Part shown: positions 57,566-64,000 of the stretch, one piece after another | Layout: every line of letters begins with the position of its first letter | Numbering within the stretch: position 1 is the first letter of the stretch | Assembly: GCA_018806915.1 (NCBI GenBank) | Contig: JAGKQI010000090.1 | Coordinates: 2,914,001-2,978,000, forward strand | Direction of reading: 5' to 3' | DNA length: 64,000 nt | Source of the DNA: Phytophthora colocasiae | Taxonomy: Eukaryota; Oomycota; Peronosporomycetes; Peronosporales; Peronosporaceae | The notes under the pieces: generated by a model | Seen by the model: only the letters and a program-made list of their open reading frames with translations | What the model was told of the DNA's origin: nothing | The model's database searches: none | Position numbers and translations under genes: made by a program

Positions 57566-60500
57566 GTGGAGTGGCAACCCACCGGGCCGAAACAACCAGA
57601 TCGTGGTAGCCGTACGCGTTCTGGTAGCCCTCTCCAGGAACAGCTTCACTATCAAGGCGACAAAGCTGAACCGACAAAGAAGGAGAAAATTTACGGCTAT
57701 TTGTGCCCCGGTGGACGAGTGGCAGACGCGTCTGTCTCCATTTTCATTGATAGTGGCGCGTCATTTAATGCCATCGACCCCCGTGTAGCATCAGCACTGG
57801 GCTTGCCGGTCAAAACGTCACAGAAACCTCTCGAGATTAAACTCGGCTGCGGCCGGCGAATGAGCATCCCACGACGAAGTACTCATATCACGCTGTCGCT
57901 GGACGGGTTTGCGCCGTACGAATCTGAAGTTTTTGTGATGGATGTTCCCGAGGGGAAAAATCTAATGCTTGGGCTTCCTTGGCTTGAAAAGGTAAACCCC
58001 GACATCAACTGGTCGACAAAAGTGATACATCCTCGCGGTTCAACTACTGGCCTCGCGCTGAAGCCATGTCCCCAGGCCGATATCGGTGTGTTTGCTGGTG
58101 GTAGGCGAAGAAGGAATCGGGTATCCCGGCGTGAACAGGACGAGACTGAGCAATTACTCTTTTACACCAAGCACAGCTACGTCTCGGCGACTGGCAACAC
58201 GAAAGTGATCTCGCTCCGCCAACTCCGCCGAATGAAAGCTGAAGACGGAGAGTTCTGCTTCGCAGTGCAAGTCGCAGAGGAACCGTCTGAAAAAGCCAAT
58301 CGTCAGCTTCAGCAAGGATGGGAACAACTCCGGGGTCGGCCTGAAGAATCGGTGCTTCTCAAGTACAAGGACACAGTTTTTCGGGTCGAACTTCCGAATG
58401 TAGCTCCGCAACGATCCGTTGACGTAGAAGCGGAAGTTGAGCTATCGGACGACATCCCAGTGGCTAGAAAGCAATTTCGCCTTAGTGACGAGATGAAGCA
58501 GGCCATTCGCGCGTGGACAGCAGAGATGCTGGCTGCAGGCATCATTCGACCTTCTAAATCACCCTATTGTGCGCCAACCTTTTGTGTCAAGAAGGCAGTG
58601 GGCTGGCGCATAGTCCACGACTTCAGAGGTATCAACTCCAAGCTCCGAATACCAGCTACTCCAGTTCCCCGCAAGGAGGACATATTCGACGCAATGGCTG
58701 GCAGCTTCTATTTCTCGGCAATGGACCTTTTGTGGGGTTTCTTCCAGGTGCGCCTCCGCGAAAAGGACATTCAGTATACGGCGTTTTCAACGCCGGACGG
58801 ACAGTTTGAGTATCTCGTAACTCCTATGGGCCTGGCGTGCAGTCCCTCAGCCTTCAACCGGATGATGCAGCGAGTTTTCAGTGACCAGAACTCATTCTGC
58901 CGCGCGTATTTTGATGACCTCTTCGTGTTCACCAAGAGCACGTCGTTGAATGAACACCTTGAAGCTCTCGATCGAGTCCTACAACGATGCGAGCAGCAGC
59001 AGCTGTACGTCAAACTTGCAAAATGCACATTTTGTGCTAGCGAGATACCTTGTCTTGGTGATTACTTTGGTCGGGATGGAGTTCGCATGGACCCAGACAA
59101 GGTTCGGGTCATTCGAGAGTGGCCAGTGCCACAAAACAAGAGGCAGCTACAGTCGTTCATCGGGACGTGTGTGTATGTACTGAAGTACTGCGCAAATTTT
59201 GCGGAGATATCGGCACCGCTCATGGAGGCCTGTCGAGGAGGCGGAAAGCACGAACGAATCTCACTCTCCGCCGAGCAGATACGGTCATTCGAGGAGCTGA
59301 AGCGGCTTCTATCGGAGCCTCCGGTTCTCGCTCACCCCGATAGTTCACGGCCATTTCATATTCGCATGGATGCTTCCGACTATGCAGTAGGTGGATACCT
59401 ATATCAAGTCGATGACACGGGCAAGGAGTGCATAATCGGCTACGGCGGACGCAAACTCACTACGGCGGAGAAAATGTATCCGACACGCGAGAAGGAGCTG
59501 TTAGCAGCACTACACGCCATGCGAATTTGGCGCGTGTACCTCATCGACAAGCCATTCTTCGTCAACACCGATCACAAAACACTACAGAGCATACTCGAGC
59601 AAAAGACCCATTTCGCAGAGGCTCGCCCGGTGGTTGAACGAGCTAGGATCATACAAGCCTTTATTTCGCTGGATCCCGGGCACGTCGAACGTGGTTGCTG
59701 ACGCTGTTTCTCGAAACCCGGAATTTCAACCCGGGGAATCGGCTCAACACGTATCTCTGGCGAATCTCCTACAGCAGCTTACTGCACAACAGGATGATAT
59801 TGCGCCTGATACAGCGTTCATGAACTATATGGCCTCCAGACCGACAATTTTACAGCAATGCATTCGATTATATTCGAATGATGCCGGCTTCGGGGACCTC
59901 TACAATTTTCTTCAGCAGCGATCGAGTGTTTCCACGGCGGCCCCACCAGTTGAAGTGCCTCGCACTTTGCGCGCCAATATCGACCATTTCTTTATCGAAG
60001 ATAAAGTTCTGTACTACCAGCCTACTGTCGACGATCCCCGCCGAATTTGTGTACCTGACGATACCGACCTGCGCAATGCCATTTTCTACGAGCATCATGA
60101 CTCAGCAGCCAGCGGACACCCGGGATATTTGAAGACCCTCTTGGCGGTCCAGACCAAGTTCTACTGGATGCGTATGGACCGCAGTACTCGTCGCTACGTC
60201 GCCTCATGTGAGTTGTGCCAGCGAATTAAGGCTTCTCATCGTAAGCCGGCTGGACTACTGCACCCACTCGAGACTCCGTCGAACCGATGGTCCAATATCT
60301 CCATGGACTTTATCACGGGCTTGAGTCGGGATCGTCGATCTGAGTGCGACGCCATACTTGTGATTGTTGACCGTCTCACAAAACGAGCGCACTTTATTCC
60401 GACAACAACAACGTGTACAGCTACCAATACGGCGCGCTTGTTTCGAGATCACTACCAAAAACTGCACGGGTTACCAAACAGTATTGTGTCCGACCGCGAC

Positions 60501-61406
60501 CCGAAATTCACGTCGAAGTTTTGGTCCGAGCTCATGAGTCTTCAGCATACTCAGCTGCAGCTCAGCTCTGCATTCCGTCCCGAAACCGATGGCCAAACCG
60601 AAAAAACGAATCACTTCGTCGCTGATTACCTTCGTGCTTTCGTCAATGCTCGGCACACCGATTGGAATGACAAGCTCAGCCTCGCCGAATTCGCCTACAA
60701 TGCACGGGTCCACTCTAGTATCGGCATGGCGCCATTCGTTGCTGATCTTGGATATATCCCCCGTTCTGTCGCGGACCTAGCCGTCTCGGTGTCACGCCAG
60801 ACTCGTTCGAAAGCTATTTCCTTCGTGGATCGCCAAAAAGTGCTTTTACAGCAATGCAAGGACATGTTGGCGCAAGCTCAGGCAACGATGAAGTTTTTTC
60901 ATGATCGAAACCGGCCAACGTATCAGTTCGTCGCAGGAGATCAGGTCTTACTCGACACTTCCAATTTGGACCTTCACCATCTCGGCACCACTGGCACGCG
61001 AAAGCTCGCTCCACGGTTCATCGGCCCGTATCCCATCGTTGCGTCCACGACACCCGATACATACAAGATCGGCATGCCACCAGGACTTCGTCTTCACGAT
61101 GAGTTTCACGTGTCCTATTTGAGACCCTACGTGCTCGATCCAAATCCCCGGCGTCTTAATAACGTTCCTGGACTCATCACTCGCGACGGCCACGAGGGAC
61201 TTCAAGTGCAAGACATTCTCGACCACCGCACCAGAAAAGGCAAGTCTCAGTTCAAGGTTCGTTGGTACGGCCCAACTGAGGATTCCTGGGAACCAGAAGA
61301 AAACCTTGGGCAAGCTGGTGGACTCATCGAGCGTTACCTCCTCGCCCGACCGATTCGATCCGGTCGAACTCGGCGTAAACGCTTTTCAAAGGGTGGAGTG
61401 TCATGA
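57566..61406 (+). pseudogene. Chromovirus pol with one frameshift
   Basis: The first frame (to 59701) has protease (FIDSGASFNAIDPRVASAL), RT (MDLLWGFFQVRL, AYFDDLFVF near 58915) and RNase H (RMDASDYAVGGYLYQV, TREKELLAALHAMRIW). A one-base change near 59610 moves the continuation to the frame ending 61406: WIPGTSNVVADAVSR, integrase zinc region (HHDSAASGHPGYLKTL ... CELCQRIK), integrase core (SMDFITGLSRD, SIVSDRDPKFTS, PETDGQTEKTN) and a C-terminal chromodomain (FKVRWYGPTEDSWEPEENL). Everything else is open, so the break is recent or a sequencing error. Confidence 0.87.
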
Positions 61407-61648
61407 TAGCCTCTATCACATTGAAGTGGAGCTGGACCAGAACCTGGCGTGGGCAAGCTGTTTGCTGACGTTGATCTCAAGTTGTGACTGTCAGCAGTAG
61501 CGCCTCAAGTGGTGGCTGCACAGCTGGTTCACAGCCTCACGACTCGTGAGCCCTTCATCGTCTAGCTCAGCATTGCATAACTTTCTAATTCATTCTCAAT
61601 TTTACCAACAACAACACAAGTTGAGTCTCAATCGCGTATAACGTGACA
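61399..61648 (+). repeat. Chromovirus 3' LTR
   Basis: 250 bp, apparently identical to the 5' LTR. Confidence 0.9.
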
Positions 61649-61971
61649 TCATGATCCTCCATGATGCGTCCGCCTGCCAACTGAGAGAGCTGAGCATTCA
61701 CATCAATTCCCAGAGATACTAGCATGTCGTTTCCCAGGATGAACTCATCCTCTTGTCCTTCCAATACAATGCATGTCACTTCCGTTAGATGTACAGGTCC
61801 AGCCACCGTCTGAAGTCTCAAATCCAGCGTAACGTAGTCGTGACACACAATTACAGCGCCTCCAGCGACCGTCACCTCTACCTTCTCTGGTAGCGACTGG
61901 ATCGCAACTCCTGCTCCAAGTTCATTTAACTCCTCCACAAAATGACGTGCAATGTATGACGACGTCCACTT

Positions 61972-63021
61972 TTAAGAATCCGCACAGTACGGTAGCGAAA
62001 TTAAACCATCCACAATCACTTCGCCCACCGCTAGGACCGGGGCAACCTTCTTTGCTTTCTTTGCCTCTCGAACATACTTCATCCGTTCGACAGCGGCGGC
62101 CTTGTCCGCTTCTGTGGCGGTCGGGCAGTCGCGTAGCCAGTGATCACCTTTGCAGTGCCAACATCCTGTCCGAGGCGGGTTGGTGCTTGGCTTTGCCTCC
62201 TTCGGCGCCCCGCCGGAACGGGCAGACGATGTAGTTGAGCGTGGGCCATTCTTGTTGTTGCTAGAGTAGGTCGCCTTGTCACTGGTCGACTTGTCCCTTT
62301 TCTCCGCGTTTGACTTACCCTTTTGATCTCTTGTCAAAACGTGGTACTTATGTTGATCTCGAGCTTTCACCTTGATCACTCGGAACAACACGAAATCATT
62401 GCGTTTCGCCTCCTGGTCCACAAATTTCGTGTGACGGCGAACTTCGTCTCGAAGGACGGCAGGCTCCAGATTGTCGATCAGAAAGTTGCAGCGTAGTTTC
62501 ATCCGCTCATTATATCCTGGCTTCGCCGGATCACCCACTCCAAGGATCTCCCCAAGCCCATTCTTCTCGACCAAATCAGAGAAATCGCGAAAGTACTTCA
62601 GTACCCGCGCATCAATATCATCTTCATGCATATCGACGTTCAAATGCTTTTTGAAGAGAGCGTCCAAATCCGGGACCTGAGCGTTCTTCACACTCAGTAC
62701 TCGTTGATTGATCAGAGCCTTCAACTCATCATCGGTGACGCTATCGACAGGTTTCTGTAACTCGTACAGACATAGTGCCTCAAGAAGCTTGGGTTCGAAG
62801 GCCAACTTGATCGGCCGCATCGCCACCTCAGGACGCTCGCCACTCTCGACGCAGCGCTGTCGGATGCATTCTTCATACTGCTCCCGTTGCTTCTTCCAAT
62901 TGACTAGTGCACCTTGACTCCACCCATCCAATTTTGGGGCGTGGAGGAACTCAAACACAGGTTGGTGCGCTGTTGTCATGACAACATCTCCGTCACTCTC
63001 ATACTGGGTCGAGTTCGACAT
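61972..63021 (-). CDS. Gypsy Gag with zinc knuckle
   Basis: 349 residues from ATG at 63021, 33 bp inside the 5' LTR. An N-terminal Gag-like helical region (WKKQREQYEECIRQRC, LKALINQRVLSVKNAQVPDL) is followed by a basic, Ser-rich linker and a single CX2CX4HX4C-type knuckle (CWHCKGDHWLRDC). It ends TAA at 61972; pol follows in the same frame. Gag would coat the element RNA. Confidence 0.82.
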   Translation of the reverse strand: MSNSTQYESDGDVVMTTAHQPVFEFLHAPKLDGWSQGALVNWKKQREQYEECIRQRCVESGERPEVAMRPIKLAFEPKLLEALCLYELQKPVDSVTDDELKALINQRVLSVKNAQVPDLDALFKKHLNVDMHEDDIDARVLKYFRDFSDLVEKNGLGEILGVGDPAKPGYNERMKLRCNFLIDNLEPAVLRDEVRRHTKFVDQEAKRNDFVLFRVIKVKARDQHKYHVLTRDQKGKSNAEKRDKSTSDKATYSSNNKNGPRSTTSSARSGGAPKEAKPSTNPPRTGCWHCKGDHWLRDCPTATEADKAAAVERMKYVREAKKAKKVAPVLAVGEVIVDGLISLPYCADS

Positions 63022-63040
63022 GCTTCAGCGGTCCACAAGG

Positions 63041-63054
63041 ACTAAAGTTAACTT
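63041..63054 (-). other. Gypsy leader/possible primer-binding site
   Basis: AAGTTAACTTTAGT on the minus strand directly follows the 5' LTR and is identical to the position-equivalent 14 bases of the B3 element. Confidence 0.5.
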
Positions 63055-63393
63055 TGTGCCGTGTCGCGCTTGCGAAGTACTTGTACTGCGTTGCTTGCTT
63101 GCAGGTAAATGCAAAAGTGAGTATTGATCAGTTAAGCTCTTCAGAGTCCTTCGCTGGTTGCTCATGGAGGGTTTCCTCCATTGACTATCCCAAGATCTAA
63201 ACTCTACTGCTTGTCCATAGCATAGATGTAGGTTCTACTACACCTAACGTCCTGCCGCTCATGTTCCAGTAAATGCTGTCCAGTGCTCATGAGCAAGCCT
63301 CCTCCAAGCATCGTGCGTCTCCACACCGCGGAAACCAAAGGAGATCTGCTGCCAGAGTCCATCCATGTAGCCAGAGTCCTGAACATCACCACA
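63055..63393 (-). repeat. Gypsy 5' LTR
   Basis: 339 bp. Confidence 0.87.
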
Positions 63394-64000
63394 CCCACAA
63401 AGCAGGAGACATTCTATGGGGAGTTATATCCAACAAGGAGAACGACGCAGCTGAACAAACCTTTTCCTTCGTAAGTCAGATTTTGGAGTGGTTGAGGAAA
63501 TAATTTACTTACTGAGAGTTTGCTGTTGCAGGCGCGAGAACGAACACCTCAATATTGTGACGAAGTCTTCAATACGAGCTGCATAGCGTCGCTTATCATG
63601 CAAGACGCTTACCAACCACCGTTTTGTGTGGACGCGGTGAGTACGTTTCGTAAATACGAGGAGGGGGACCGAGTTATCATCGTTGGATCGATGGGGTGGC
63701 TGCTTCCGGCTGAAGGGCTCGAGTTCGAAGGTAATTACTGGGTAGTGATATCGTCTCCACCAACATCTCTTGGAAACACTTCCGTCGTTCGATTCTGCTA
63801 CAGACTTCGAGTTAAAAACGGCGGCTTGCAGTCGTTTGAGCGGACGCAAAAAATTATTCATTGCATCGGTAGTCAAATTCGGTGTTATCTACAGCTACAA
63901 CAGGATTCGATCTTGGATCCAGGACTTGTGCTAAGTAAGTAATAAACGGATCGTTCATTGCAGATTTTAAAACTCGATTGAACGAACGTACGGCATGTAC

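Larger units (their letters stand above)
56174..61648 (+). mobile_element. Chromodomain Ty3/Gypsy (chromovirus-type) retrotransposon nested in the Gypsy element
   Basis: 250-bp LTRs (56174-56423 and 61399-61648) run TGTCATGATAG to TAACGTGACA and are bordered by TCATG (56169-56173 and 61649-61653). AAAGGGTGGAG before the 3' LTR is the purine tract. It reads on plus, opposite to its host element. The LTRs appear identical, so this is among the youngest insertions in the window. Confidence 0.92.
52922..61938 (-). pseudogene. Gypsy pol, split by nested element, one in-frame stop
   Basis: Protease part 61938-61654 (LGNDMLVSLGIDVNAQ region) continues, across the nested element and its TCATG duplication, in frame at 56173. 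RT motifs: FANFDMTNGFTQLPLHPD and VWIDDLLVFA near 55480; RNase H with CVFSDASERGWG; integrase zinc region (CGVQGHRGLDP ... CLLCKHVKGGN); integrase Asp in LHWDFLS, Asp in LISDQGSHFK and Glu in NGTVERLNRD. A TAG at 53486-53488 interrupts before the C-terminal part (52922-53479), which holds a chromodomain-like block (LLVSWVGLQEAEDSWE). Gag is in the same frame upstream, separated by one TAA. Confidence 0.85.
52514..63393 (-). mobile_element. Ty3/Gypsy LTR retrotransposon, with a nested second element
   Basis: 339-bp LTRs (52514-52852 and 63055-63393) are bordered by CCCAC (52509-52513 and 63394-63398). On the minus strand the LTR runs TGTGGTGATG to GGCACA. Gag and pol are on minus; the purine tract GGAGGGTAG precedes the 3' LTR. 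LTR differences are few (TTAG versus TGTG at one end, one A/T near 52656 versus 63197). Without the nested element it is about 5.4 kb. Confidence 0.9.
51743..63942 (+). pseudogene. Array gene A8, split by nested Gypsy elements
   Basis: Exon 1 51743-52198 (152 codons, ATG kept) is intact. Exon 2 starts at 52268 and is interrupted at 52513 by 10.9 kb of nested LTR elements, resuming after a second CCCAC and ending at 63470. Exon 3 is 63532-63942; one A is missing in GGACATTGTG, so the protein would end GLVLSK instead of GHCVK. Removal of the insertion would leave an otherwise open gene. Confidence 0.9.
11163..64000 (+). repeat. Tandem array of alternating A and B paralogues (A1-B1 ... A8)
   Basis: From the motif CGGTTTATTCCACAATG at 11163 onward the sequence is a head-to-tail array of two paralogous genes with their spacers. 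The basal dimer period is about 3.31 kb (B1 to B2 is 3,313 bp; B2 to B3 starts are 3,310 bp apart). Starts: A 11250, 14578, 17891, 23316, 28357, 33398, 44251, 51743; B 12848, 16161, 19471, 26612, 31653, 35005, 45863. All copies are on the plus strand. Larger spacings later in the array are explained by inserted elements. The array continues past the right edge. Confidence 0.95.

Noticed and set aside
11250..64000. CRISPR-like or satellite array
   Set aside because: The repeat unit is a pair of spliced genes with spacers, not short repeats with unique spacers.
1..64000. tRNA or rRNA genes
   Set aside because: No cloverleaf or rRNA core sequence was recognised on either strand; the only Pol III-like boxes are in the 200-bp insertion.

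Overview
The window is eukaryotic nuclear DNA and looks like an oomycete, most likely a Phytophthora-type genome. The support is indirect: spliced genes with introns of about 58 to 75 bp, start-proximal TCATTCTTCAATT elements resembling the oomycete initiator/flanking-region core promoter, compact housekeeping genes beside a transposon-rich block, and a repeated gene family of a kind I associate with Phytophthora. No species can be named from the sequence.

Layout. (1) 1-11.1 kb holds four ordinary single-copy genes: a left-truncated secreted nicotinamidase/isochorismatase-like hydrolase (minus), a leucine-rich-repeat plus EF-hand protein with one intron (minus), an RG-rich eIF4B/W2-domain translation-factor-like protein (plus), and a type I/II inositol-polyphosphate 4-phosphatase homologue (minus). 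(2) 11.16-64.0 kb is one tandem array in which two related genes, called A and B here, alternate on the plus strand: A1 B1 A2 B2 ... A8, eight A and seven B copies. Both have three exons with phase-0 introns at matching places, a basic/coiled-coil N-terminus like a degenerate bZIP, and a C-terminal domain that looks START-like. They resemble, from memory only, proteins annotated in Phytophthora as the M96 mating-specific family. B1, B2, B4, B5 and A1 are intact; A6 has lost its AUG; the rest are broken.

(3) Transposons have been accepted repeatedly inside array copies, each with readable target-site duplications: a coding-free LTR element in B3 (5-bp GGAAT); a 5'-truncated LINE in B6 (17-bp duplication) that carries a nested Copia element; a 4.1-kb long-TIR DNA transposon in B7 (9-bp duplication) with a piggyBac relic (TTAA) in its right TIR; and a Gypsy element in A8 (CCCAC) that carries a nested chromodomain Gypsy element (TCATG). 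A 5,041-bp block (A4-B4, A5-B5) is a near-identical recent duplication that copied two further insertions.

How it fits together. The four left genes are unrelated housekeeping or secreted functions. The array is the distinctive part: an A+B dimer unit of about 3.3 kb that has been amplified, homogenised by conversion and eroded by insertions. The B copies and their promoter (16-bp palindrome plus initiator) are better preserved than the A copies. Coordinates of exons were checked by frame; functional statements for A and B are inference.
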